From: Lumbricus terrestris
Taxonomy: Eukaryota > Annelida > Clitellata > Crassiclitellata > Lumbricidae
NCBI GenBank assembly: GCA_949752735.1
Contig: OX457053.1
Location: forward strand, 27,127,797-27,191,796
Direction: 5' to 3'
Length of the DNA: 64,000 nt
Position numbers and translations under genes: made by a program. Below, in pieces: positions 43,717 to 53,429 of the stretch (within the stretch, counting starts at the first letter, position 1; each line of letters begins with the position of its first letter). The notes below the pieces were generated by a model. It was not told the DNA's origin, ran no database searches, and was given only the letters and a program-made list of their open reading frames with translations.

Positions 43717-44446
43717 CTAGCTGAACTACCCGGCGTTGCCCGGGAAATTTCGATTTTTAGTTCCCAGCCACGCCTGACCCCGCTCCAACGCCGCCTTCCT
43801 CACCTCGCCTTACATCAGCCCCAACCCGGTCCCACTCTGGTCGCAATTCTCACCTCGCCTTCTTCCATCGGCCCCAACCCGGTCCAACCACTTTGAGTGC
43901 CCAGCGTTGCCCGTGACATTTAGGTTTTCGGTCCAACTCACCTCACACCCATCCATGTTTACGCTATAGTCAGCATTTTTGCGAAACCGCGTGTCAAAAG
44001 ATATGCCCTCGTCGAAAAATGAGGTTAAAAATCTATTGGTTCGTTAAAAACCGATCAGCGAAAACTATTGCGTCTTAAATAGGCTAGTGATACATACATA
44101 TACGGTGTAGATATTAATTAACGGCACAAAGCGCTGTAATTTTAAAACGGGCCGTGACGTCATTGATGTACTGGTTTCAGTCATTAATATATCATTGATG
44201 GTTTCAATGTCTGTTGAAAATATGGTTGAAAGCAAATAAATTGGCGTCTTAAACACAGCGTTAGGATTGGATGGAAAATGAAATGTTTCAATCTCGGGAG
44301 ACGGTAAGATTTTTGGATCGCGAAGCCCGATAGTGTTACCCGGTGATGCTAAAAAGTATTTTTGTAAATATTGAGAAAAATCGGTCGGGTGGATAAGAAG
44401 AAAATTGGTTCATTAATCTGTTACGACTTGTTTTTATAGGTATAGA
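43717..44446 (-). mobile_element. Non-autonomous Helitron, copy B
   Basis: Same termini, length and orientation as copy A, exactly 1,223 bp further right. I noticed one substitution between them (TTGTCCG in A, TTGCCCG in B). Flanks differ beyond the host A and T, so this is a separate insertion, not part of a larger duplication. Confidence 0.82.
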
Positions 44447-44871
44447 TTCCATCGTTGCGAGAGAAATTTATCATCTAGATTTGTTCACTTGTAATTGAAA
44501 TCTGACAACGCATAGGCTAATTTAGCAAAAGAACGTTCTGAGACGGAAGTGAGCGTGTTCTTTGGCAAAACACTGAGGTAAAACACTAAGGTAATGGACA
44601 GTTGTTTGAAACTTAAACAGCTGCTGTAGTGTAACAGTACAATAGCCTATTAGCCTTAGGTTATATTTAAAACAACATAAATCACAAACAATAGGCTAAG
44701 TAATATAAGAGATTATAGGCTGGGCCCGCCGCCCGTAATCAACATAATGAAACATATTATAATCACTGTTGCCCGGGCCCCCTCCGGGCCCCTAAAAGTC
44801 GCCGGGCCCCTGGGCATTTGCCCCCCCTGCCCCCCGCTCTCGGTGGGCCTGTCTATAGTCTATATACTAAC

Positions 44872-45520
44872 TTGTCTTGAAGGCAGCGAAGATTATTCCG
44901 AAGAAGAACGACGTCACCGTTTTCTGATCCTGCCCGGTCTTCTGCGCATAGTGCTTAGCAAAGACGGCGAAGTAGGCGCCCTGGGTCGTCCAAAGTATGG
45001 CCCCAGACAATCCGACGATGATATTGGCTGGAATCATCGTGCCCCAGACGGCGTAGCCATTCGCAGCCATCCACAGCACGTACCCAATGATGGCAATGGT
45101 CATACACCACTTGTGGCCCAGCAGACGCATGGCTATCTTCGGGAGTAGAAGACAGCTGAGGGCCAGACTGGCCCAACCGACGGCCGACGTGATGACTCCC
45201 ATACCCTCGTCGCGATGCAGGCTGCTCTGGAGCATCGCCATTCCGCTGTAGGCCATGAAGTTGAGGAAGAAGACGAGGCTGATGACGAGAATGTTCTTCA
45301 TGATCCGTTTTTGGCTCATCTCTGAAATGATCTGCGGTGGAGCTGCATCTTTGTTTGGTAGTTCCTGCTCGGACTGAACGACTCCGTTTGAGTAAGCCGG
45401 TGGCGGCTGATCGTCAAACCCTAGTTCCTCTTTGTTTGGTTTTTGCTCGGTTTGAGACGACCCCTTCGTTTGAACTGGTTGTGGTGACAACTGTTCCTCT
45501 TTTCTCGACGACTCCTCCAT
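44872..45520 (-). CDS. UNC93A: UNC93-like protein, exon 1 (start of the gene)
   Basis: Encodes residues 1-216 of a 571-residue multi-pass membrane protein of the UNC93 family (major-facilitator-like; relatives regulate K+ channels or traffic receptors, and this protein's cargo is unknown). The Met at 45,518-45,520 opens a 70-residue hydrophilic cytosolic extension rich in Glu/Gln/Pro with a PPAY motif (residues 40-43). Four hydrophobic helices follow, about 75-95, 108-126, 137-156 and 160-180, with ILWTTQGAYF matching the family's LW-AQG-Y signature. The donor is ACAA|GTTAGT; in-frame reading past it soon stops. Exons 2-6 lie at 37,868; 27,108; 21,666; 20,106 and 17,061 (high ends), and all phases agree. 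The total is longer than human UNC93A, as I recall it, because of the N- and C-terminal tails. Confidence 0.92.
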
Positions 45521-45562
45521 TGTCCTTTGCGTCGCAATCTAAACTACTTGATGGTACCGGTA

Positions 45563-45570
45563 CTATATAT
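45563..45570 (-). promoter_or_regulatory. Possible TATA box of the UNC93-like gene
   Basis: ATATATAG on the gene strand lies 43 bases upstream of the start codon. If used, the 5' UTR would be only about 15 nt, or an upstream non-coding exon exists instead. Position is the only support. Confidence 0.3.
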
Positions 45571-45587
45571 CTTGCTTACTGAGAGTA

Positions 45588-45723
45588 AGCCTGCGGGTAG
45601 ACACTGTGTTTGTGTTTAATTAGTAGTAAAAAAGTAGGCTATAGTATGAATTTGTACTGCTCGAATCTGGTGATACTGTGATGCTTTGTTGTTGGGGTCA
45701 ATAAAAAAATCTTGAGTTGAATT
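45588..45723 (+). mobile_element. LINE 3' end fragment
   Basis: GCCTGCGGGTAGACACTGTG, GATACTGTGATGCTTTGTTG and GGTCAATAAAAAAATCTTGA match the 3' end of the LINE copy at 57,700-57,806. Only the tail is present, just upstream of the UNC93-like start codon. The sequence from 45,724 to 46,631 shows no recognised feature. Confidence 0.7.
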
Positions 45724-46631
45724 GCTGGCAAGCGACTATAGCCTACTTCTGCTTAAACTTACCGAAAAGATTGAAACTCTAGTCAACTCACAATGTTGCC
45801 TAAGTTACCGACATCAGTTCAACATGATCGTCGACTGATCAAAGAACAAATCCCTTAGGAAATTGACCTAATAGGCTATTATGAATCTACGTTATGAAAA
45901 CATGATAACTACGACATAATGTTTATTAGGTCTATCTATACTTGTAGGTATATCTGCAGTGCACTGAGAGGAGAGGTGACAAAAGGCAGAGTCCAATGGT
46001 TCACTATCTTGCTCGTCAAAATATAGTTGACCTCTAATCGTCGAACGCACAACATAACTGATTGCAAACCACATCTGATTGCAAATCACATCAGTCTTGC
46101 GATAAGTATCTACATGTATATTTATAGTAAGACATTACTTTAAGAAACAAGTTGTGACCAAAGCCACATTAATTGCAGTCCGGAATTTGCGTCCATAATC
46201 GCGCCGTGGAATTCAACTCTTATCACCGGCTATACAGCCCATCGGAACAGGGTTGTCTAATATAATAGAGCCAACAGCGGGGTTTAAAGGGTGGCTGAAC
46301 GGTCATGAACGGCGTCCAGGCGTTTATTTTCAAATCCGAATGCCGTCCTGACAATTACTATAGGCCAGAACAACTGGGAAAGGTAGGGGGTCCATGCAGG
46401 CCAAGGCCGTATTGGGGGAAGGTCTTTTTGGGGTGTTTGAGCGCCCTCAGAAATTGAATAATGTAAACATTAAATAACACACGATATAAGCACCAAAGGG
46501 GTTCAATTATATGGGGTTACATGGATTTGGAATATGAACAAAGGTTGAAAAGATATGGACTAACAACACTGGAGAAATGGAGGAAACAGGGGGGGGACCT
46601 TATTGAAGCCTAGAATTGAGGTCCTGGAATG

Positions 46632-46977
46632 CAAGGGCGGATACAGAAATTTTCGAAGGGGGTCGCCAAAATTTTGGGTCTTGGGGAAATTTTTTGTCTT
46701 GGCCGCCGAAAAATCTGATAACCTTTTTTAGTCATTTATCTCAAATTCCCAAGATAAAGATACCATTTTATCCGCCAAAATAGTTGATGACCCTTTTTTA
46801 GTCGTGTATGGACATCGTGTACGGACGTCGTGGATGTGGGGAGGGGTCTACGGAGTTGGAGCCGCTCATGGGGGGGATGACGGAGGCCACGTCAACTTTC
46901 TGAGCCAGAATAGCTGGTCAAAAATAAAGAAATTTTTTAATGGCGATGGCCGGATTGGCCCCCTGGATCCGCCCCTA
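46632..46977. mobile_element. hAT-type MITE (CARGGRCGGATMCAG family), copy 1, degraded
   Basis: CAAGGGCGGATACAGAAATT at the left and CCCTGGATCCGCCCCT at the right are inverted. No matching 8-bp flank was found. Inside are tandem blocks with CCGCCAAAATAGTTGATGAC, shared with the copy at 63,093. The stretch 46,978-47,345 is unassigned. Confidence 0.65.
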
Positions 46978-47348
46978 ATAGAAAGGTATAATAATAAATG
47001 CACTATTGTATGCATGTAATGTAGGCCTATTGGCTGCCAAGGGCCCGCTATAATAGCTTACGACGCTTCTCCAAAGTCCTTAGTCAGCTGATTCGGTTGC
47101 ATGTTGGCTTGCTCAGGATCGAGGAAGTATACCAGAAACAAAATCCTGGCTGACGTCTCGTTCTGGGCACTTCTTTTTTACACTTTAAGCGCAGGTCTGC
47201 AATGCGGATCCACTTGTGCTCGAAAATATATGTGGCACCACTTTAAAAGAAATTACCAGAGACGAAAGCACATACCACGATGGCAACGCTGCGAGTCTGC
47301 GACTGTTCGCTAGATCACTCTGACACATTCTACAAGCACTTAAGAGCT

Positions 47349-47560
47349 GTTCTGTTTGGCCGTGCTGGAGTCGGGATCATAGGCGCAACCATCCTATGGG
47401 ACCCACGGGACGCGTCCCCCCAACTTTAGAGTGGTCCCCTAGCTTTATTATTATGGTCCCCCAACGTTTAGGACATGATTGCGCCTATGGTCGGGAGCAC
47501 CTCTGAGTAGTTTCCTTGAAGAGGCCCAATATATATACTCGAATGAATGATTGAATGAAT
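47349..47560 (+). mobile_element. SINE 3' fragment split by a MITE
   Basis: Left part ends in GGAGTCGGGA and the right part resumes GTCGGGAGCACCTCTGAGTA with GAAGAGGCCCAATATATA and (ATGA)n. Removing the MITE at 47,378-47,489 restores the SINE body. Confidence 0.75.
47378..47489. mobile_element. hAT-type MITE (CATAGGCGCAAYCAT termini), nested in the SINE
   Basis: 112 bp from CATAGGCGCAACCATCC to CATGATTGCGCCTATG, with flanks GTCGGGAT and GTCGGGAG (seven of eight match) derived from the SINE. The stretch from 47,561 to 47,812 has no recognised feature. Confidence 0.85.
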
Positions 47561-47812
47561 AGGGTCATAGGCTATATATGGAATCGGTTTAAAGTGCATG
47601 CATCAAACAGATTAATTAAGACGTGAAGATAATTTCGCAGGTTAAAGATTAAACTGTCTTCTTCTTTTGTCAAAAGCAGTAAATCATATATAAATCATAT
47701 ATACCAGCGCTGTGTCAATGAGCTCTGCAGGTTATAAGTAGACCTCATATATTTATTGTCTTTTGTTTGACCTGATTTATATCAGAGATATATATACATA
47801 CAGTATATATAT

Positions 47813-48946
47813 GGGGGAGAGTGCTCCAAGACGCCCGTGTTAAGGAAAATTGCGCTTTTCTTCCGTGTGGGTGCCAAGAGAAGTACATGTTTGACCCTAA
47901 TGTAAAGCGTGATCATTGATGAAGCAATAACAGCAATCATAGAACTTAGTTCAATAAGACCAATTGTGTAAATTTAAAAAGTAGACCCCTCCAAACTGGG
48001 CGTCTTAGGAACCCTATACTACAAGACGCCCATAGGATGGGCATCTTGGAGCAATGGAAATCGACTAAAACAAGTGGCATTGCAATAATGTATTTTTAGA
48101 CTAAAGCAATAAACTGCATGAGAGAAAACAAATTGAACGAAAACTAAAAGGTCCTAGAGATGCAAAGCAATTCAAAACACGAGAAGCAAAAACCCAATCT
48201 CATGCTGAAATTCATTATTGTCATTTTCACTTTAATCACAGATTATCGACAAGAGTCACACACGAATTTTTTGGATGTCAGCCTTTACAGTTTACACTTC
48301 CCGCATTCTTTCCATTTCACTGAAGTTTTGGGCAAGGGTGAAATAAATTCAATAAACACTGATAAATTTGCATATGGGCCCCATATTTTTATGGGTAGAA
48401 GATGGTGTCATGGTAGGCACAGATTTTTGGCCACTTACTCATAGTATCAAAGACGCTCATGGGCGTCTTGTAATCTCTAGGCTTCCTATACATTCAAGAC
48501 GCCCATGGGCTTCTTGTAACCTCTATGCTACCTATAATTATGTTCAAGACGCCCATGGGTTTCTTGTAATTTTCCGAGTCCATCTCTACTGACGCCATTT
48601 TACTTAGCGAAGTCAATGTTTACTATATAGTTGGGTAAAACAATAAAAACAACTAGGCCTACAACTGAATCCTAAATAAACGTTGAAATGCGCGAATTTG
48701 TACTGCATAAGGCTAAAGAGAAGATTAGGCAGATGCATAAATGTGTACTTACTCAAAAGTGGTGAAAATCTAGAAAATTGATTTATCGCGTCAAAAGCTC
48801 GAATATTGAAGCATTATTGTTACGCATGGTTCACAAGATGTCGCTGCATGCAATGAGACAGCTAAAATATGAATATGTATCTCTGAATCCGTTTTAAAGG
48901 GGGTGGGCGTCTTACTCGCCCTGGGCGTCTTGTAGCACTCTCCCCT
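47813..48946. mobile_element. DNA element with GGGGAGAGTGCT termini, class unknown
   Basis: Left end GGGGGAGAGTGCTCCAAGAC and right end the inverse of AGGGGAGAGTGCTACAAGAC. No clear target duplication is visible in the TA-rich flanks. Internally, palindromic AAGACGCCCATGGGCGTCTT words occur around 48,450, and variants near 48,500 and 48,548, with more GACGCCC at 48,000-48,040 and next to both ends. No transposase is present. Confidence 0.7.
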
Positions 48947-49199
48947 GCATATAATTTATATAATATATCTCATCACGACCTCAGGACGAATGATTAAGGA
49001 GTAATTTTAATAACGATTAGTGTGAAGAAGGTCTCCCTCATTTGCACACCCACTTAAGAAGTTGAAGTAAGTAAGTGGTTATGGGCCAACGACGTACTCA
49101 AACCGGTTGGTATATGGACTTTTGAACTCAGAGTCTCGGATGATTATTATGAAGAAGGGTGACCCTTTTATTAGACCCCTGTGTAGTGTGTACGACGCA

Positions 49200-49228
49200 C
49201 GTTCTCAACAACAACAACAACAACAACT
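49200..49228. repeat. (CAA)n microsatellite
   Basis: About eight CAA units. The rest of 48,947-49,285 is unassigned. Confidence 0.8.
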
Positions 49229-49285
49229 CCAGTTTTTCAAACTTTCACCAGGCCTCTTTTTTTAAAGCGTGCATGTGAGCTTGTC

Positions 49286-49860
49286 CCTCGCGCCTTTCCA
49301 GTCTCTTCAAAAGTTCAGCAGCGCAGCCTAGGTCTAGCCTAATAACTGTACTGTGGTAGCTAAATGGCTAGTTTATAAGTGTCTAAAGTTCTTTAACTTG
49401 TTTACTTAAAACAACGATCGGTTTCTTGTATTCTGTTCTTCGAATCTCCAATAGTTGCAATCAACACAAAATGCACCAACAACGTACCGGTAATGTAGGC
49501 CTACGTGTAACAACAATTCAATGTCACGACAGAAACGCATCTTATTATCTCTTCACTCTAACTACTTCTACACCCAACAGGCACTCCTACCAAAGCCTAT
49601 CTCACTCTGAGCGTACATCCTTCCTTCAGTCACTCTGTCCTTCTCTCTGTCTCTCTCTGTCTTTCTCTCTGTCTCTGTCTCTCGCTCTCCGGCGCTTTTG
49701 TGTAGAACTGCACTGTAAGCTAATTTTGTAAAACATTATAATGGTCAGCTAATTGCTGAGCGTACAGATACATGTAGGCCAGGTGGCTGAGTGGCGGGAA
49801 AGTTGCTGGGCGCGACCCATTATAATGTTTTACAAAATTAGCTTACAGTGCAGTTCTACA
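49286..49860 (-). mobile_element. Diverged, rearranged solo LTR related to the Gmr1-like LTR
   Basis: Read on the minus strand, 49,290-49,695 matches most of the 599-bp LTR with divergence: GAAGAGACTGGA, GGCTGCGCTGCTGAAC, AACAAGTTAAAGAACTTTAG, ACAAGAAACCGATC, GAGAGAAGGACAGAG and CGCCGGAGAGCG. The LTR start (TGTAAGCTAATTTTGTA) instead appears in both orientations at 49,714-49,760 and 49,811-49,860, flanking the GGCGGGAAAGTTG part in plus orientation, as if the first quarter of the LTR had flipped. No internal retroelement sequence is present. Confidence 0.7.
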
Positions 49861-49869
49861 CAAAAGTGC
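49698..49869. repeat. Long inverted repeat (arms about 50 bp)
   Basis: From TTTTGTGTAGAACTGCAC through ACATTATAATGG on the left, the same sequence returns inverted on the right ending GTGCAGTTCTACACAAAA. I saw no mismatch in the arms. The enclosed ~65 bp is LTR-derived. Confidence 0.9.
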
Positions 49870-50112
49870 AGCTACATGTAAATGAATTTGTGCAGTTGCA
49901 AAAGCAGTCTATATATAGTGCAGTGATAACCATTGGAAAAAGATAACTGCAGCCGGTTTACCACGCAAGACGGTTTGTGTTTGCCAGGATGAAGGATAAA
50001 ACTTTATCTGGGTGTATCCCTTTGCAAATGTGGGGGCTCTTAAGTTTGGGCCCCTGATCGGCCAAACATTTGAGCACGCCATAATCCGCCCGGATTTCTA
50101 ATAATTATTTGT

Positions 50113-50335
50113 GGGTCGCGGTGCTGTAGTGGGTATGTTCGTTGCCTTGCAGCCGAATGTGGTTGCAGGTTCGAATCCACCTCAAGCCGCCTCGTAGAGA
50201 CCTTGGGCAAGACCTTCACTCGCAGTTGCTCAGCGCTTCGGCGTGAAATTCCGATGCAGTGTCAGCGCTGTAGTCGGAAGCGCCTCTGAGTAGAGGGCTT
50301 GAATGGGCGCTATTACAAGTGCACATACAAACAAA
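50113..50335 (+). mobile_element. tRNA-derived SINE, copy 3
   Basis: GGGTCGCGGTGCTGTAGTGG head, intact B-box GGTTCGAATCC, body ACCTTGGGCAAGACCTTCAC, end GGCGCTATTACAAGTGCAC. The short stretches on either side (49,870-50,112; 50,336-50,865) show no other feature. Confidence 0.87.
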
Positions 50336-50870
50336 TTATAATGCGAGAATATTAAAATAACCATGTGCAACAATGAATAATAGCAAAACAGCCGATGTCG
50401 TAATCCGCCCTGGATTTCTATCAATTATGTGTGTGTCACGTTCACAAAGGGCTTAACACAGGCCCAATTATACAACCTTTAAAACCTTAATAAACTTCTT
50501 CAAGTAGTCCTCGTATTGGGCGTCGGCTTGCATGGGGCCAATGTGTCAAAGGCTTTCCTCGTCAAATCTAGATCCAATACTGGCTATATATCGGCTATTA
50601 TTTATAAGGTTAGGCTACTATCAGCCCGTGTGTAGCCTAGTATTGGAAACTTTTATAAAATACTTTTTATTTGAACAGTTTTTCATGGGTTTTAACGCAG
50701 TCTCTGTGAAAGCAATGATTCATTGTCATTTTCGTAGATATGCCAGAAGCCTTTGCAGTCCTTTGCATAGACTGTTATTATTATCAGAATTATTCATACC
50801 CGCCTCTTATCTGTTTGTTTATGCATGAAAATCAATAAGATTGACTTTGAATACTGGTACATAAACATCA

Positions 50871-50968
50871 TGACGTAAACCTATGACGTAAGCGCCGTTT
50901 AGAGATCTTGCGATCCTTCACTATGACGTCATTCCCGGCATACACTCCCGCGTGGGGAAATGACGTCA
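50871..50968 (+). promoter_or_regulatory. Cluster of CRE/ATF motifs, candidate promoter
   Basis: TGACGTAA-like half-sites at 50,871 and 50,884 and full palindromic TGACGTCA at 50,924 and 50,961, four within 98 bp. The last is 69 bp upstream of the Met of the candidate signal-peptide exon. CREB/ATF-type factors bind this motif in animals; use here is inferred. Confidence 0.5.
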
Positions 50969-51036
50969 TAATAATAATATCCGTTTTCTATACGTAATCA
51001 GTCAACAGTCTATGTAGCGGATATATTTATGCTGAC

Positions 51037-51097
51037 ATGGATTATTTGCTTATTCAAATTTCCATAAGTTCTGCGCTCTTCGTTGCCATTTCCGAAG
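51037..51097 (+). CDS. Candidate first exon: signal peptide of the secreted protein
   Basis: The ATG at 51,037 opens MDYLLIQISISSALFVAISE, a hydrophobic leader with small residues near its end. It stops in phase 1 at GAAG|GTTTTT. Joined to the next exon (GT GCG AGG) it yields SE-G-ARAKCQPGEPGDY, so the frame agrees. Against it: the donor lacks the usual GTRAGT, the peptide has no basic N-terminus, and the exon is tiny. The 1.8-kb intron that follows holds a MITE pair and otherwise unassigned sequence. Confidence 0.4.
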
Positions 51098-51871
51098 GTT
51101 TTTACATTTTTACTCTTCTTGCCAGAAATATTAAACTAATGGCCGTCATATTTGAAACGTGCTCAACGGTTTCTGACTATATACTAACTTGAAGGGTTGC
51201 CATTTAGCCTTGTCCATGTTAGTTAGCGCCGTCGTATTGCAGGCTGTCTCTTTTGTTTATAGTTAAGATTGATGTAAAATTGTAAATTAAGATAATTGCA
51301 TACCCTAACTACATTAGTGTAACGGTGTAACCGGATGCGCGGTCTGTCAACCGGATTGTTGAATAAAGGAAAATTAATTATTGTTATGTAAAATAATACA
51401 GATTAGGGATTACCCTAAATTTCGGTTATTTTATTGTGGTCGGGCCGTATATGTCTACACTTTGGATAAAAATGTATAGGCCCTATCGCAGTGATTTTTA
51501 ACCGGGGTTCCGCGGCAGTTTGCTCGATACGACAAATGGTCTACGGACTGCGGTGTAATTAGCATGGACCTCCCCCAACAGTCAATGTAACCCTGCGCTC
51601 AGGTACCAAGCAAGTCTCCGCTGGCTTCTATTCACAGCATATAGCCCTATAGGCCTATAATTATCATAAGTCCAGTTAAATGCTACCTTTCAAGGCTATA
51701 TACCTAGCTAAATAGGCCCCCTCTTAGCGGGACTTTGTCTCTTTGGTGGGCCTCTTGTTCCCAATCCTCTGCTATGATTGCTATTTGTTTGATAAATCTG
51801 CTGGCTGACATAACTTAATTTCCTAGCAAATGTTCTCATTGCACCACTGTGTCAGCCATGTATGTCACTTT

Positions 51872-52050
51872 TTAAGGAATTTTTAGAACTGCACGACCCC
51901 TTCTGTCCTTTCCCATTCTCCATGGTATATATTAAGTTTCCAATCGGAGGACAATGACCTTTTTGCTAGTTTTAACTGTGCAGAAGTGCTTCTACAACTT
52001 CACAAATCCATTTAGAACTGCACATTTTGTGTACAACTGCACGTTAAAAA
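51872..52050. mobile_element. hAT-type MITE (CAGGGCTGTT family), copy 3
   Basis: Contains TTTTTAAGGAATTTTTAGAA, GAACTGCACGACCCC and the end ACATTTTGTGTACAACTGCA, AAAAAACCTG. TGTCAC occurs just outside both ends, so the target duplication is partly visible. Confidence 0.7.
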
Positions 52051-52301
52051 ACCTGTGTCACGTTATTATACTATGTGATCATAATTTCTAGTAGCCTACG
52101 TTGCACGTTGATGATGGGATCAATAAACTTGACTTGACTAAAGGAGTGTCATGATTACAGTCAGCAGCGTCGGGCGTTTGTTGCTGTGGTTGGTCCCTCC
52201 ATTTGAAATTATCTTCGTTGCGCACTTAAGAGTTAAGAGTTAAACTAATGTTCACTCGCTTTTCCTCGTCAATTCTGTCTTTCGCTCTTTAAACTTAATG
52301 G

Positions 52302-52481
52302 CAGTGCCTAAAATGTGGAAAAAATAAGTGCCTGGACGCCCCTTACCTCTCCAAAAGGAAGTGCTTGGACGCCCCTTACCTCTCTAGTCTGTGCTCGCCA
52401 ATAAGTGGCTGGACAGCGTTCAGATTTTAAAACAAGTGCATGGACGCCGTCCATGACCGTCCAGGCACACTTTAAGCTCTG
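52302..52481. mobile_element. hAT-type MITE (CAGTGCTTAAAGTGTG family), copy 1
   Basis: CAGTGCCTAAAATGTGG to CACACTTTAAGCTCTG, 180 bp, with CTTAATGG at 52,294-52,301 and 52,482-52,489. It carries CATGGACGCCGTCCATG, a perfect internal palindrome. Confidence 0.9.
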
Positions 52482-52527
52482 CTTAATGGTATACTTTAAA
52501 AGTATATATTTCCCTCTGGAGTTTTTT

Positions 52528-52612
52528 CGTGCTGAGAGCGCCTCCGAATAGTCATTCTGTGAGAGGAGCAATATAAATGATTCTGTGAGAGGAGCTATAT
52601 AAATGTACAGAT
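52528..52612 (+). mobile_element. SINE tail fragment with internal duplication
   Basis: GAGAGCGCCTCCGAATAGTC, then GTGAGAGGAGCAATATAAATG and its near-copy GTGAGAGGAGCTATATAAATG. Only the 3' part of the SINE family is present. Confidence 0.6.
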
Positions 52613-52707
52613 ACAATGCAATACAAAAAGAGTTGACGAGGGACACACACCCTTTCGGAGTCCCTAGCCCGTGTTTCGTTGGGTTCTTCGCCTGGAATGC
52701 CGACCCC

Positions 52708-52855
52708 CAGTGCTTAAAGTGTGGGGAAATAAGTGCATGGACGCCCCTTACCTTTCCAAGCTGCGCTGGCCAATAAGTGGCAGGACGGCGTGCATATTTT
52801 AAAATAGGTGCATGGACGCCGTCCATGACCGTCCAGGCACACTTTAAGCCATAGA
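52708..52855. mobile_element. hAT-type MITE (CAGTGCTTAAAGTGTG family), copy 2
   Basis: CAGTGCTTAAAGTGTGGGG at the left and GCACACTTTAAGC at the right, with the same CATGGACGCCGTCCATG palindrome as copy 1. The right terminus is altered and no target duplication is seen. It ends only 51 bp before the acceptor of the exon at 52,907. Confidence 0.75.
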
Positions 52856-52906
52856 TCACCCTCCTTACGGATTATATTATCCTTGCATCAATGTAATGCT
52901 TTCAAG

Positions 52907-53413
52907 GTGCGAGGGCCAAGTGCCAGCCGGGAGAGCCGGGAGACTACGGCGCGTTCTACTCCAACGGTCACGAGGTGCTGCGCAACTCTACGTCGAGCGC
53001 TGACGTCACGATGGACTTTCCCACTCCCTCTGACGTCATCGCCATCAGCTGCTGCCGCAACGATCACAGCAGCCGACCGTTCGGCATCATTTACTCGACC
53101 TCGGCAGACGAGCCGCACGTACTCGTCACCGACCACGACTGGAAGTGTCTCCACAGCGGCACTTTCGTTCGTGACTCCCAAACGTCGCTCTACGATGAGT
53201 CCGCCTGGTCGGACGCCTACGTCATCCAGTCCAACGTCGACGGTGGGGACTGGTTCCCGGAGGAGGAGGCTGCGTTCGAACCGTACGCCAAGTGGATCTG
53301 GGCGCGAGGGACGGACGGGCAGGTTCCCGAGTTGAACGTCACCGGTGGATTCAACTGCGCCTTCTGCAGGGCTAGTCGGTTGGCGAAGTTCAAGGACGAG
53401 CCTGTCCAGAGAG
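52907..53413 (+). CDS. Extracellular domain exon of a secreted/surface protein (AKWIW-type domain)
   Basis: A 169-codon, phase 1-1 exon between the acceptor TGCTTTCAAG and the donor AGAG|GTATGT. It reads ARAKCQPGEPGDYGAFYSNG, later HDWKCLHSG, DESAWSDAYVIQSN, PYAKWIWARGTDG and FNCAFCRASRLAKF. A 'WKC...W-DA...AKWIW' layout occurs in galactose-binding-like extracellular modules of marine invertebrate proteins; the fold is inferred from that pattern, not proven. Sequons NST and NVT and about six cysteines fit a secreted location. A symmetrical 1-1 phase is usual for shuffled extracellular modules. The exon is clearly more GC-rich than its flanks. Confidence 0.8.
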
Positions 53414-53429
53414 GTATGTGATTGCTCTT

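Larger units (their letters stand above)
39533..44851. mobile_element. Large hAT element hosting nested insertions
   Basis: Left end CAGGCCCGCCGACAG and right end inverse of CAGGCCCACCGAGAG, with an exact 8-bp duplication TCTATAGT at 39,525-39,532 and 44,852-44,859. Subterminal GGGCCCCTGGGC blocks are inverted at both ends. The 5,319 bp include a MITE, a LINE and two Helitrons that account for most of the length; the residual host element is roughly 1.4 kb and I see no transposase in it. The right boundary lies 20 bp from the exon 1 donor of the UNC93-like gene. Confidence 0.88.

Noticed and set aside
42842..44256. Two identical 63-codon minus-strand ORFs
   Set aside because: They are the same segment of the two Helitron copies; no homology or start context supports coding.
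42493..44447. LTR pair (two 730-bp direct repeats around 491 bp)
   Set aside because: No TG...CA ends, primer site or target duplication. TC start, hairpin plus CTAG end and A/T flanks fit two Helitrons, and the spacer is LINE UTR.
52883..53335. Arg/Ser/Thr-rich 150-codon frame overlapping the AKWIW exon
   Set aside because: An alternative frame of the same GC-rich exon; the splice-flanked, Cys/Trp-containing frame is the real one.
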